A stretch of DNA of 47,500 nt. Source: a virus. Each line of letters begins with the position of its first letter. Position 1 is the stretch's first letter. The notes below the pieces were generated by a model. It saw nothing but the letters and a program-made list of their open reading frames with translations. It made no database searches and was not told the DNA's origin. This document shows positions 14,006-22,596 of this stretch, in pieces. The translations under genes and the position numbers were made by a program. The stretch covers positions 1-47,500 of the IMG/VR virus record IMGVR_UViG_3300042923_001129, one strand, 5' to 3'.

Positions 14006-17005
14006 CTACGTCGTGATCTGATGCGCGTCGAGCGCCCGCGTAAGCTGCAGCCGTTCCTGGCGCACAATCTCGGCGGGATCGACGGCGTAGTTGTCGCCGT
14101 TATGGACGACCGTGATGCCAACGCCCGGTGTCGTTCCTTGTGCTGTCGGCGCAGCACCGGCAAGCCCATCTGTCGGGGCACCCGGCATCCTCCGCAGCCC
14201 TTCGAGCAAGATCGCCCACGAGCGGGCCGAGCCGTCGAGCGGCGCGAATATCTCGGGGACGTCGCCGCGATCGCCAACTACACGCCAGGTGTTCGGGTCG
14301 ACTACTTGCGCGATGGGCTCCATCGGAGTGAGACCGCGGATGCCTCCGTTCGCCATGAACTCGAGGACGTTGCCGCGGGCATTCGTGATGCCGACCTGTC
14401 CGGGACGGAGCACCGTGCCCGGCCTCTGGTCCACCATGATCACCGCACGCTTCGACGAGATATCGCGGATGAGCTGCTCGACGCTCCCGCGAGCAGGCTG
14501 CGTGTTCGCCTCGACAGTTGTCGACACCATCTCGGGGATGGCACCGAACGCGGCGACGAGCGCCTCGGCCTGCTGCTGCGTGAGCCCCATCTGCGTGAGC
14601 TGCCCGATGAGAGCCCCGGTCGCATTGCTGTACCGAGCGGCGAGCTGGTCCTGACCCTCGCCGGCTTGCGCGGCCGCGGTCAGCTCGTCCTGCAGCGCGG
14701 TCACGCTGGCGCGGAGCTGCGCCTCGAGCACGCGGCCCGTCTCCGTGGCGGAGAGGTTCGCGAGGTCGATGTTCTGCAGAGACAGCACCGAGCCGTCGGC
14801 CGCGTAGCCGACCTCGCTGATGGAGTCCGCGAGCCGCAGCGACGCGTCGTTGAGGAATGCGACCGCCACGACCGGATCGCCGAAGGCGTTCAGCTTGTCG
14901 CGAGCCACGTCGAGTGCCCCACCGAGGACGTCGCGCATGCTGTCGGCGGCATCCGACGTCGTCTCATCGAAGCCGCGCATCCCGTCGACCATCTCCTGGA
15001 TGCCGTCGGCCGCGTCGTTCTGACCGAGCCACCGCATCAGCGACGCGAGCCCCTCGGCCGTGTCAGCCAGCGGACCGGCGACGAACTCGCCGAAGCCCTC
15101 GGTGCCGGCCGCGGCAGCTTCGACCATCGAGTCGCCGAAGTCGAGCGCCCCGTTGGCGAGGTCCAGGAAGAACTGCATCATCGGCCCACGGTTCGCGGCG
15201 ATCCAGTCGGCAGCCTCGCCGAGCGGGTCGGCGAGGGCTGCCGCGAGAGCACCCTTGATGCCCTCCGCGGCGACCTCGATGTTGCGCTGTGCGCGGGCGA
15301 CCCGAGACGAGTCGTTGTCCGCGATCGTGTTGTACATGCGGTCCGCGGCGCCGGTCACACCGTCGAGCGACGCGACAGCGGTGTTGAGGTCGAGTGCGAA
15401 AAGCGCCTCTCCGAGGTCCTCGGCTTTGGTGCCGAACAGCTCTACCGCGGCCGCGTTCCGCTCGACGGGATCCGTCATCGCGCGCAGCCGGTCCAGGACC
15501 TCCTGCAGACCCTCGCGAGCGGATGCCCCGCCCAGGGCGATCTTCGCCGTCATGTCCTGCGCGGAGAGACCGAGTCGCTCGAATCCCTTCGCCGACGCCA
15601 CCGAGCCGTCCGTCGCGCGGATCTGGAATTCCTTCAGACCGTCGGCGAGCACGTCGGTGTTCCGAGCGCCAGCCTCGAGGCCCTGGTTGATGAGCCCGAG
15701 CATCTCGTCGCCAGTGAGCCCGAGCCGGGTCAGCACGACGGGGTACTCGGTGAGCGTGTCGAGCAGATCCTGGTTCCGGTTCAGACCGTTGCGGGCGCCG
15801 GCCGCGATGAGGTCGTACGCGTGCTGCGCCGACGTCGCCATGCGCGTCTGCAGCAGCGTGGCGACAGCGGTCGCCGTGGGAGCGACGTCCTCCTCGAGCA
15901 CGTCCGCGATTCCCGCCAGACCCTCGACGACCTTCTGCGACTCGCGCGCCGATGCGTCGCCGTCGATCAGCTTGAACTGCAGCGCGAGCCGCGCCGTGTT
16001 CATGTTCGACTCGATCGACTCGCCGAAGTTGTTCGCGTACGCCTCGCCAGCGACCCGCGCGAACTTCGCCGCGTCGTCCTCCGTGATGCCGGTGAGCGCC
16101 TGGAGCCGGTCCTGCCGGACCTCGACCTGCAGCGCGTCGTTGAACGCGGCCACGAGGTTGTCCGCGAGCGTGTGCCCTACCTGGACGACGGCGCCAGCGA
16201 TCGGAATCGACGCGAGGCCGGCGACGATGCCCGTCACCAGACCGGCGCCGCCACGCTTGCCGCCGTCGTCGCCCGCCTCCTCGGCGAAGTCGGCCACGTC
16301 CTGCAGCTTCTGCTTGGCGCCGCCGTCGTTGACGTCGACCTGCATCGTCGCGCGAGCGCCCTGCAGATCCTTCAGCGCGGCCTCGGCGCCAGCGAGGCGA
16401 GCCTCGGCCTGCGCGACGTCGGCGGTGACGTCGACGGTCGGGGAAAGCGACTGCAGGTAGTCGATCTCGGCACGGATCTCGGAGACCGCCCGCTCCGCGT
16501 TCGCGACGTTCGCGTTCACGCGGAGAGCGACGTCGCGCGAGACGAGCTGCTTCGCCTCGCGGTCCACCTCGGCGATCGCCTTCAGGGCATCCGCTGGGTC
16601 GGCCTCGATGTCGATCTTCGAGCGCGCGGTCTGCAGCCGCTCGAGCTGCGTCTCCATCCGCTTGATACTGGCCTCGGCGCGCTTCGTCTCGGCGGTGACG
16701 TCGATGCCGCCCTCGGCGCGAACGGCGAGGTCTTCGAGGCGGTCCTTCGCGCGGGCGAGGTTCTTCTCGGTGCGCTCGATGTCGGCGTCGACCTTGAGCA
16801 CGGCACGCTCGGAGACGAGCTTTTTGGCCTCACCCTCGACACGGTCCATGCCCGCGATCGCACCCGTGGTGTCGGCGTCGACCTTCGCCTTGATCGGCTT
16901 CTTTTCGATCCGCTCACCGCGGACCTTAATCTCCCTCTCAGCGCGGCCGGCGTCCGAGTCGTCGACCGTCAGCAGCACCTCGATTTCGCCGACGCGGTTA
17001 GCCAT
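14006..17005 (-). CDS. tape measure protein
   Basis: A 999-aa protein, by far the longest in the tail block. The N-terminal ~260 residues are heptad-rich coiled coil (VDADIERTEKNLARAKDRLEDLAVRAEGG...). A Gly-rich hydrophobic stretch (GLVTGIVAGLASIPIAGAVVQVGHTLADNL) and a TP901-type minor tail module (EEDVAPTATAVATLLQTRMATSAQHAYDLI...GLNRNQDLLDTLTEYPVVLTRLG) follow. The C-terminus has GNVLEFMANGGIRGLTPM...VPEIFAPLDG, typical of actinophage tape measures. Tape length sets tail length; at about 1.5 angstrom per residue this predicts a tail near 150 nm. It follows the frameshifted chaperone genes. Confidence 0.95.
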   Translation of the reverse strand: MANRVGEIEVLLTVDDSDAGRAEREIKVRGERIEKKPIKAKVDADTTGAIAGMDRVEGEAKKLVSERAVLKVDADIERTEKNLARAKDRLEDLAVRAEGGIDVTAETKRAEASIKRMETQLERLQTARSKIDIEADPADALKAIAEVDREAKQLVSRDVALRVNANVANAERAVSEIRAEIDYLQSLSPTVDVTADVAQAEARLAGAEAALKDLQGARATMQVDVNDGGAKQKLQDVADFAEEAGDDGGKRGGAGLVTGIVAGLASIPIAGAVVQVGHTLADNLVAAFNDALQVEVRQDRLQALTGITEDDAAKFARVAGEAYANNFGESIESNMNTARLALQFKLIDGDASARESQKVVEGLAGIADVLEEDVAPTATAVATLLQTRMATSAQHAYDLIAAGARNGLNRNQDLLDTLTEYPVVLTRLGLTGDEMLGLINQGLEAGARNTDVLADGLKEFQIRATDGSVASAKGFERLGLSAQDMTAKIALGGASAREGLQEVLDRLRAMTDPVERNAAAVELFGTKAEDLGEALFALDLNTAVASLDGVTGAADRMYNTIADNDSSRVARAQRNIEVAAEGIKGALAAALADPLGEAADWIAANRGPMMQFFLDLANGALDFGDSMVEAAAAGTEGFGEFVAGPLADTAEGLASLMRWLGQNDAADGIQEMVDGMRGFDETTSDAADSMRDVLGGALDVARDKLNAFGDPVVAVAFLNDASLRLADSISEVGYAADGSVLSLQNIDLANLSATETGRVLEAQLRASVTALQDELTAAAQAGEGQDQLAARYSNATGALIGQLTQMGLTQQQAEALVAAFGAIPEMVSTTVEANTQPARGSVEQLIRDISSKRAVIMVDQRPGTVLRPGQVGITNARGNVLEFMANGGIRGLTPMEPIAQVVDPNTWRVVGDRGDVPEIFAPLDGSARSWAILLEGLRRMPGAPTDGLAGAAPTAQGTTPGVGITVVHNGDNYAVDPAEIVRQERLQLTRALDAHQITT

Positions 17006-17011
17006 GCGGGA

Positions 17012-17778
17012 TCACCTCCGGGTGAGCGCGCGCCGGAGCCGGGAGTCAGACCCGGGCTCGAGCAGAGCGAAGATCGCGGTGCGGACGCCCGGCCAGGGAC
17101 GAGCGCGCACCTCGTGGGACCAGAGGTCGATGCCCTGGTCCATGAGGTCGGCGACGACGAGCCGCCAGTGAATCACGATCGCCGTCAGGGACGTGTCGAT
17201 CGTTGGTGCGGATGCTTCGGTGGGGACCGCAGCGGACGGGGCCTCGGGCAGCAGCTCGGGTGGCACCGGCATGTAGTCCGAGTAATAGCCGTCGGCGTCG
17301 GGTTCCCCGATGCCGTATGGCGCCCAGTCCTCTACGGTCTCTAGCCTTTTGGGGCCGAGGCACCACCGGCTGGGGTTCCCGCTTCCGCAGCCGCGTGCGC
17401 CCAAAGGAGCAGCGCGAGCGCGTCGGCGTACCGCTTCCCCCGAGCCCAGTAGAACACCGCGTAATACGCCGCCCGGTCGATGGTCGGCGCGTTGATGCCC
17501 TTGTCCTTCATCTCGTAGAACGTCGCACCGAGAGCAGGGTGATCGGTCGGACCGATCGAGTCGAGCACTTCCAGGATCGGCTCGGGAATCTCAGTGCCCT
17601 CCGGGGCGATGCCGAGGCGCACCTCGCCTCGCACAGCGAGAGCGAGCACCTTCGACATGTCGTCCACGGTCGGGGGACACACCGTGAAGGTGTGCCCCCC
17701 GAGCCCCCGGGAGTCAGCCCCGAGGTTCTTGAACACGAGATCCGGCGCCGCCCACTCCGCGAAGTCGACAGCGCTCAC
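17012..17778 (-). CDS. tail assembly chaperone GT fusion made by -1 frameshift
   Basis: The 145-aa G product (17341-17778) would be extended by a -1 slip at CCCAAAA (17347-17353 on the minus strand). It would then continue as RLETVEDWAPYG... to the stop at 17012, giving about 255 aa. The T part is acidic and ends in HEVRARPWPGVRTAIFALLEPGSDSRLRRALTRR. The T frame has no good start of its own, supporting expression only as a fusion. In lambda, G and GT bind the tape measure and recruit tail tube subunits. Confidence 0.85.
17341..17778 (-). CDS. tail assembly chaperone G
   Basis: A 145-aa protein (VSAVDFAEWAAPDLVFKNLG...HTFTVCPPTVDDMSKVLAL...) with the layout of actinophage gpG-like chaperones, between the major tail and tape measure genes. 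GTG 17778 lies 2 nt past the major tail gene stop. The frame ends TAG right after the slippery heptamer, so most ribosomes stop here and a minority make GT. Confidence 0.85.
   Translation of the reverse strand: MSAVDFAEWAAPDLVFKNLGADSRGLGGHTFTVCPPTVDDMSKVLALAVRGEVRLGIAPEGTEIPEPILEVLDSIGPTDHPALGATFYEMKDKGINAPTIDRAAYYAVFYWARGKRYADALALLLWAHAAAEAGTPAGGASAPKG
17347..17353 (-). promoter_or_regulatory. slippery heptamer CCCAAAA for programmed -1 frameshift
   Basis: Zero frame reads GCC CCA AAA GGC TAG; the -1 frame reads CCC AAA AGG CTA. This matches X-XXY-YYZ exactly, 4 nt before the zero-frame stop, at the conserved place between tail chaperone frames. Confidence 0.85.
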
Positions 17779-17780
17779 GA

Positions 17781-18542
17781 TCAGGCGCCGCGCGTGTAGC
17801 TGTACGGCGCCGACGCGCCGCCCGGCGTGGTGACGACGATCGGCACAGCACCCGCGTCGCCGACCGGCATCTGGATGACGATCGTCGCAGCGTTGACCAC
17901 GACGTACTCGGCCGGGTCTCCATCGATCGTGACGGCGGTCGTGCCGAGAAGGCCCTGACCGATGACGGTGATCAGGTCGCCGTCGCCCGCCGTAGCCTCG
18001 AGCACGCCAGCGATGACGGGCGCCGTCGCCGCCCATCCGGTGAACGGGTTCGCGATCGGCTCGTAGGAGCCCTTGCCGGTGAGCGTGAACCCGAGCATCT
18101 CGATCTCACCGTTCGGGCCCGTGTTCTGACGGGTCTTCGCGACCGTCGCGAGACCACGGCCGGCGTCGGTCGGGTTCGGCGTGCCGACTGCGGGCTTGTG
18201 GTACCAGCGGAAGTCGCCGACCGCCAGCTCACCGACCGCGAGCGGCCGCGTCTTGGAGAGCAGGTATTCCACCTCCGGGAGGTAGAGACCCGTGGTCAGG
18301 CTGCGGTTCACCTGGACGTTGAAGCCCAGACCCCAGCCCCAGCCCGTGACGTCCGAGTTGGGCGAGCCCTGGTCGTCGTAGGTCTGCGCGTCCTGCGTGG
18401 TCGGGCTGTCGGTCGGCTGGTAGCCGAGCAGCCGACGGATCGGCTGCCAGATCGGATCGGCGTAGGAGCCGAGGTTGCAGTCCACGCCGAACTCGAAGCT
18501 CTTACCGAGCGTCGTTCCAGCGGGAAGAGGGACCTGATTCAT
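17781..18542 (-). CDS. major tail protein with C-terminal IPT/TIG (Ig-like) domain
   Basis: A 253-aa tail tube protein. The N-terminal ~165 residues form the tube domain (GTTLGKSFEFGVDCNLGSYADPIWQPIRRLLGYQPT...). Residues ~168-253 are an IPT/TIG-like Ig fold (APVIAGVLEATAGDGDLITVIGQGLLGTTAVTIDGDPAEYVVVNAATIVIQMP...), which would decorate the tube surface. ATG 18542 overlaps the upstream gene by 4 nt. Position just before the chaperones supports the call. Confidence 0.85.
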   Translation of the reverse strand: MNQVPLPAGTTLGKSFEFGVDCNLGSYADPIWQPIRRLLGYQPTDSPTTQDAQTYDDQGSPNSDVTGWGWGLGFNVQVNRSLTTGLYLPEVEYLLSKTRPLAVGELAVGDFRWYHKPAVGTPNPTDAGRGLATVAKTRQNTGPNGEIEMLGFTLTGKGSYEPIANPFTGWAATAPVIAGVLEATAGDGDLITVIGQGLLGTTAVTIDGDPAEYVVVNAATIVIQMPVGDAGAVPIVVTTPGGASAPYSYTRGA

Positions 18543-18949
18543 TGGAGAGCCTCCGGGTTGTCGAGGATTACTTGGTAGTTGTCGGACCGCTCCTCACGGT
18601 TCGACGTGTCGGCCCCGAGAGGCCCACTTGAGATGCGACGGATGTCGCTGATCCCTCCCGCCCGGGAGAGTCCGTGGAGCACGGTGAACGCGACGCCCGC
18701 GAGAGCGTCAGCGCCGGTGCTGTCGTAGGGGGCGCCGCGGAGCCTGAGCTGCACCCGACGGACGAGCAGGTCGCCGTCGGTGGACGCGTAGCACCGGACC
18801 CCGATCGCACGGTCCGGTTCTGGCTGGATGGCGCCCTCGAAGATGGCGACCCTGTCGGCCGGAAGCGTCTCGACGTCGGGGTCGTAGAACCAGCCGGGGA
18901 CGCGACCGAGCAGTGCGCAGATCGCGCGAGTGAGCGCGACGTCATCCAT
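18539..18949 (-). CDS. tail terminator-like minor protein
   Basis: A 136-aa protein (MDDVALTRAICALLGRVPGWFYDPD...ALAGVAFTVLHGLSRAGGISDIRRISSGPLG). Position, size and the 'D...YASTDGDLLVRRVQLRLRG' strand pattern fit tail terminator proteins (lambda gpU-type) that cap the tail tube. It overlaps both neighbours (8 nt and 4 nt). Confidence 0.65.
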   Translation of the reverse strand: MDDVALTRAICALLGRVPGWFYDPDVETLPADRVAIFEGAIQPEPDRAIGVRCYASTDGDLLVRRVQLRLRGAPYDSTGADALAGVAFTVLHGLSRAGGISDIRRISSGPLGADTSNREERSDNYQVILDNPEALQ

Positions 18950-19094
18950 CGGTGCCGTCCTCGAGCCGCCGACGCAGTTCGGCGAGGATCGCCTGCGACC
19001 GAGCCGAGTCAGACGCCAGCGGGATGTAGCACTCGCCGTCGCCTGGCTCGATGATGAGTGTTCGGCGTCCAGGGACGAACCCGCCGCGGGCCAT
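18942..19094 (-). CDS. small hypothetical protein in connector block
   Basis: A 50-aa protein (MARGGFVPGRRTLIIEPGDGECYIPLASDSARSQAILAELRRRLEDG). ATG 19094 follows GAGGGCGAGGG; GTG 19112 is an alternative. It overlaps the next start by 8 nt. Role unknown; conserved position suggests a head-tail accessory protein. Confidence 0.55.
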   Translation of the reverse strand: MARGGFVPGRRTLIIEPGDGECYIPLASDSARSQAILAELRRRLEDGTDG

Positions 19095-19104
19095 GCCCTC
19101 GCCC

Positions 19105-19428
19105 TCAGCCACCGAGCACCGCCCGCACGTGATCCGCGATCGGCTTCGCGAGGTCGTACTCCAGAGCCGCGCTCTCGAGGTACTTCGACTGCCCGCCGTC
19201 CGGGTGCTGATACTCGGTCTTCTCGTGCTGCAGCCAGGCGTGCGGTGCATTGAAAGTCACGTGGACTTCGGTGCCGTCTGAGGGCGTCGACAGTCCGCCT
19301 GAATCACGCAGCACGCCGTCGTCGACGGGAACACGGCGCTTGGCCTCGGCCAGGATTTCCCGGCCGCCCTTGCGCAGTCCCTCGGTCGCCGCCTTCTCGA
19401 GCGTCGACTGGATCGGGAGCATCTTCAC
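19105..19428 (-). CDS. HK97 gp10-like head-tail protein
   Basis: A 107-aa protein with the gp10-like layout: LEKAATEGLRKGGREILAEAKRRVPVDDGVLRDSGGLS, then strand patterns and PHAWLQHEKTEYQHPDGGQSKYLESAALEYDLAKPIADHVRAVL. The family sits between stopper and tail terminator and helps join head and tail. GTG 19428 follows GAGGAGG, the same signal as before the holin. Confidence 0.75.
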   Translation of the reverse strand: MKMLPIQSTLEKAATEGLRKGGREILAEAKRRVPVDDGVLRDSGGLSTPSDGTEVHVTFNAPHAWLQHEKTEYQHPDGGQSKYLESAALEYDLAKPIADHVRAVLGG

Positions 19429-19438
19429 GATGACCTCC

Positions 19439-19768
19439 TCATTCGAGCGAGAGGACGAGCTGCGAACCGAGCGGTTCGCCGTTCTCCTCACGCGAGATCG
19501 CGATGACGGTCGACCGGCGCTCGGCAGCGCGGCCCGGCCACAGGGTGACTTCGGAGCCGAGCGGGACGTCCTGGGTGATCGGGACCGTCACCCGTGCGGA
19601 CGACACAACCTCCCGGTTGTCGGCGGTGCGCACCAGGCGCATGGAGTCGTCGACTTCGGCGATGGACTCACGGTCGGTGTCGGCGAGCCGGGGACCGCGA
19701 GAGCCACCCGGCAGAAGATTGCGGAGCCTCACCTTGTGTGGCCACCAGAACGAGTCGCCCCAGGTCAC
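19439..19768 (-). CDS. head-tail stopper protein
   Basis: A 109-aa small beta-barrel-like protein (SFWWPHKVRLRNLLPGGSRGPRLAD...VTVPITQDVPLGSEVTLWPG...STVIAISREENG). Size and gene order (adaptor, stopper, gp10-like, terminator) support a head-closure protein that blocks DNA leakage. GTG 19768 is coupled to the adaptor stop. Confidence 0.65.
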   Translation of the reverse strand: MTWGDSFWWPHKVRLRNLLPGGSRGPRLADTDRESIAEVDDSMRLVRTADNREVVSSARVTVPITQDVPLGSEVTLWPGRAAERRSTVIAISREENGEPLGSQLVLSLE

Positions 19769-20154
19769 GAGCAGTCCTCGGGCCAGAGCCGCGAGATCGG
19801 CCGGTCAGTCGGGAACGATCCGCGCGGGAGCCCGGTCGGCGAGTCCGGACCGGCATCCGTGAGGGAGCGGAGCCCGGAGATGTCGTCGGGGTAGAACGCG
19901 GAGCGGATGTCTCGGAGGCTGATGGACGTGCCGTTGCGGGACTGCGACGAGACGGCGCCGGCACCGATCGCGGATGCGCGGGCGTAGACGCCTTTCAGGA
20001 TCGCGAGCGCGTCGGCGCGCTCCTCGGTCCCAGTGTCGAAGGTGACGATCGCCGGCTGGATCTCCCGAGCCCGGATCAGGATCCGGCGCGCGAGGTCGGT
20101 GTCCGTTCCGAGGTCGGTCGGCACGATGCGGCCGGTCGCGAGGATGAGAGGCAT
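19765..20154 (-). CDS. head-tail connector (adaptor) protein
   Basis: A 129-aa helical protein (MPLILATGRIVPTDLGTDTDLARRILIRAREIQPAIVTFDTGTEERADALAILKGVYARA...DDISGLRSL). This pattern is typical of gp6/gp15-like adaptors that bind the portal ring. ATG 20154 follows AAGGGA. Confidence 0.7.
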   Translation of the reverse strand: MPLILATGRIVPTDLGTDTDLARRILIRAREIQPAIVTFDTGTEERADALAILKGVYARASAIGAGAVSSQSRNGTSISLRDIRSAFYPDDISGLRSLTDAGPDSPTGLPRGSFPTDRPISRLWPEDCS

Positions 20155-20309
20155 TCGGGGTCCCTTCGAGACGGGAGCGGACCGCGAGCCGACAGCGGTC
20201 AACGCCTGCGTGCGCGTCGATCAGACGCGCGGGAGCACCACGGACCGCAGTGCGGCTTCCCATCGCGGGAGCGAGGCGCACAGGCGTGGAGAACATGGGG
20301 AACGGGATC

Positions 20310-20340
20310 GGCCCCCGGTGCAGAAGTGCACGCGGGGGCC
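20310..20340 (-). terminator. terminator hairpin in the 215-bp gap after the capsid genes
   Basis: GGCCCCCGGTGCA / TGCACGCGGGGGCC, a stem with one bulged base and a GAAG loop, 30 bases past the stop of the post-capsid gene. It may lower transcription of downstream connector genes relative to the capsid gene. Nothing else is seen in the gap. Confidence 0.65.
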
Positions 20341-20369
20341 GGTCCGGGTTCTGGACCCGAGGGTCGGGG

Positions 20370-20831
20370 TTACTGCAGGACGCCGGTCGCCTCGGCGGCG
20401 GCGGTGCGCTCGGCGACCACACGCTCGATCTCGGCGACCTTCTCCTCGCGGTTCTTCCCCGCGGAGATGTCGATCGAGAAGCGCTTGGCGAACGCCTCGA
20501 TCTCGGCGACGGGGTCGGTCGCCTTCGGCAGCTCGACGTCGACGACGTCGGCCTGCTTGAGAAGAAGCCCCGCCTCGTCGAGTTCGGCGAGCTTCGCGTC
20601 CACCGCGGCCTGCACCGCGGCGTCGATGTCAGCGCGCGAGAACGTGGGCTCGTCCGACTCGTCGTCGGCGTCCGAGTCCGCGGCGACCTCCGGCTCCTCC
20701 GGGTTGAGAGCGTCGAACCGCTCGAGGTCGTCCTCGTGCACGTCGACGTCCTCGCCGTGGAAGCCGAGCTGCGGCTTGCCGTCGGCGTCGCGGTAGCGGA
20801 GGAACCCGATGCGGATCTTCCGGTCAGCCAT
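20370..20831 (-). CDS. hypothetical acidic protein after the capsid gene
   Basis: A 153-aa protein (MADRKIRIGFLRYRDADGKPQLGFHGEDVDVHEDDLERFD...) with an acidic linker (EPEVAADSDADDESDE) and a helical C-terminus. A short N-terminal beta domain plus acidic helices is common for proteins just after the major capsid gene in actinophages; some are head decoration or connector proteins. ATG shares one base with the capsid gene stop (TGATG). Confidence 0.6.
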   Translation of the reverse strand: MADRKIRIGFLRYRDADGKPQLGFHGEDVDVHEDDLERFDALNPEEPEVAADSDADDESDEPTFSRADIDAAVQAAVDAKLAELDEAGLLLKQADVVDVELPKATDPVAEIEAFAKRFSIDISAGKNREEKVAEIERVVAERTAAAEATGVLQ

Positions 20832-21730
20832 CAGCCGGCCAGCCCCGTGACCTTGAACACCGAGTACGGGTCCGTGACGTACTGCACGAACCGAGCATCG
20901 GTCTGCACCCACGTGCGCTGGTGCTCGCGGTCCGGGATGGACTCCGTGCTGAGCGGCTTCTCGAACCGCTGCTCGCCCACCTCGCCCGCGGCGAGCGCGT
21001 ATGCCGTGCCCGCGGCGACCCGGTTCGACCCGTGGAAGGTGAGGCCGAACGACGCGGCGACCGACTCGAAGTCCTTCCCGTACACGAGCCGCAGCTTGAG
21101 CAGCTGCGCCGGGTTGAGGAGCCACGTGTTGATCTCGACGCCCAGCTCCTGCTGATCGGCGAGGGTCTGCACCGCGGCGAAGTCCGCGGCCGGCCAGTCC
21201 TCGGCGCTCGACTGTCCGGCGCCAGCGGTGACGACGGTGCCCCAGTTGGAGCCGATGACGGTCTGCGAGCCGATGCCCGCGATGGCCGCGTCGACGGTCG
21301 CGATCGCGCGGGCGTCCTGGCGGCGGATCATCGCGTTGATGAGCTTGCGGCCCTCGCGCTGGATCACGCCCTGGTCGTTGCGGTCGCGGGCCTCGTCGGT
21401 GACAAAGAACTTGCCACCGTGCTTCTCGACGGAGGCGACCTTCGGCTCGGCGTTCTCCGACGTGACGACGGGGAACTCGCCACCGGGGGCGACCTCCTGC
21501 ACGTCACGGCTCGGGAACAGGTCGTTCAGCGTGAGCTGGTCGTAGATGACCGCCCCGCCGGAGACCCCGCCCGGGCTCGAGAAGATCAGCGGGCTGATGT
21601 AGTTCCGCAGCGTGAGGTCCGACAGGTACCGCGTGATGCGGGTCGGCTGCTGCAGCATGGTCTCCACCGTGATGGTGGATCCGTTGACGACGGGCGCCCC
21701 GAGCGGGTACGCCGATGCGTTCTGTGTCAT
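20831..21730 (-). CDS. major capsid protein (HK97-fold)
   Basis: A 299-aa protein, position and length typical of an HK97-fold capsid subunit without a long delta domain. Features: an N-terminal arm with PTRITRYLSDLTLRNYISPLIF, an E-loop-like stretch FPVVTSENAEPKVASVEKHGGKFFVTDEARDRN, spine helix GVIQREGRKLINAMIRRQDARAI, and a C-terminal YVTDPYSVFKVTG strand. It follows protease, scaffold and decoration genes, and an efficient downstream hairpin is present. Confidence 0.9.
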   Translation of the reverse strand: MTQNASAYPLGAPVVNGSTITVETMLQQPTRITRYLSDLTLRNYISPLIFSSPGGVSGGAVIYDQLTLNDLFPSRDVQEVAPGGEFPVVTSENAEPKVASVEKHGGKFFVTDEARDRNDQGVIQREGRKLINAMIRRQDARAIATVDAAIAGIGSQTVIGSNWGTVVTAGAGQSSAEDWPAADFAAVQTLADQQELGVEINTWLLNPAQLLKLRLVYGKDFESVAASFGLTFHGSNRVAAGTAYALAAGEVGEQRFEKPLSTESIPDREHQRTWVQTDARFVQYVTDPYSVFKVTGLAG

Positions 21731-21743
21731 GTCTGCTCTCCTC

Positions 21744-22130
21744 TCAGTAGAGCTCGATGTAGACGTCGTTGCCGGAGGTTCCGGCCGACCAGGCGCGGCC
21801 GCGGGCCTTGCCGGCGTTGAGCGTGACGGCTCGACCGCTGGCGCCGACCTCGACCTCGGCGCCGACGGCGATGTTGCCGCCCGCCGTCACGGGGACGATC
21901 TCTCCCGGGCGGCGGAGGACGTGGAGCTTCGCGCCCACGGCGGTGTCACGCGAGGCGACGCCGACGCTCAGGCCCGCTGCCGTGGCCGTCACGACCGTGA
22001 TCGGCGTGCCTGCGGCGACGTCGAGCGCGGCCGAGATGTTGACGAACGTCTTGCCCGTCACACCCCCGGCGCCGGCCGTCGCGGTGATGTCGCTTCCCGG
22101 GCTGTACGCCGGGATCGCTTCGTTGGTCAT
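21744..22130 (-). CDS. capsid decoration protein (DUF2190-like)
   Basis: A 128-aa beta-rich, Gly/Ala-rich protein (MTNEAIPAYSPGSDITATAGAGGVTGKTFVNISAALDV...VGVASRDTAVGAKLHVLRRPGEIVPVTAGGNIAVGAEVEVG), characteristic of DUF2190/lambda gpD-type head decoration proteins. It stabilises the expanded head. ATG 22130 is preceded by AGAGGAACC. Confidence 0.8.
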   Translation of the reverse strand: MTNEAIPAYSPGSDITATAGAGGVTGKTFVNISAALDVAAGTPITVVTATAAGLSVGVASRDTAVGAKLHVLRRPGEIVPVTAGGNIAVGAEVEVGASGRAVTLNAGKARGRAWSAGTSGNDVYIELY

Positions 22131-22143
22131 GATGAGGTTCCTC

Positions 22144-22596
22144 TCAGCGCTTCCAGTGCGCGGGGTAAGCGTCGTCGGCGGATGCCTCGCCGACGCCGTG
22201 ACCGATCTCGTCCACGGGCAGCGCCGTGTTCTTCTGCAGCGACGCGAGCGCGACGGTCGTGCCCGCCTCGTCCTTGTCGAGCATCGAGCGGAAGTGCGCG
22301 CTCGATGTCGGCGAGATGCGTCCGTCGGCGAGCGCCGACGCGATGACCGCGTCGCGGCGCGTGCGGTCCTGCTCTGCGCGTGCCTCGGCGCCGAGTCGGG
22401 CGTTCTCGCGCATCTCGGCGAGCACGGTCGCGTCGATCGCGACGATGCCCTCGGGCAGCGCTGCGACGGGGGTGCTGATGGCGGGAGCCTGCGAGGTCGC
22501 CGAGGCGGATGCGGCGGGCGCCGTCTCCTCCGGGGCAGCAGCATCGGTCGTGCCGAGCCGCTCGTTGGCGCCAGCCTGGGGGTCGTCGTTTGCCAC
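22144..22596 (-). CDS. putative nested scaffolding protein (internal in-frame start)
   Basis: In-frame GTG 22596 (VANDDPQAGANERL...) lies 7 nt after AAGGAG (within 22601-22610), stronger than the start of many genes here. It would make a 150-aa acidic, helical scaffold identical to the C-terminal part of the protease, which it would fill the prohead with and which the protease would digest. Inferred from the ribosome-binding site and the lambda Nu3 precedent. Confidence 0.6.
   Translation of the reverse strand: MANDDPQAGANERLGTTDAAAPEETAPAASASATSQAPAISTPVAALPEGIVAIDATVLAEMRENARLGAEARAEQDRTRRDAVIASALADGRISPTSSAHFRSMLDKDEAGTTVALASLQKNTALPVDEIGHGVGEASADDAYPAHWKR

Noticed and set aside
13814-17344. 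A 1176-codon open frame on the plus strand opposite the tape measure and Dit genes
   Set aside because: It is rich in Arg, His, Asp and Val with no domains, as expected for the antisense of GC-biased codons, and it would run across three well-supported tail genes and their overlaps.
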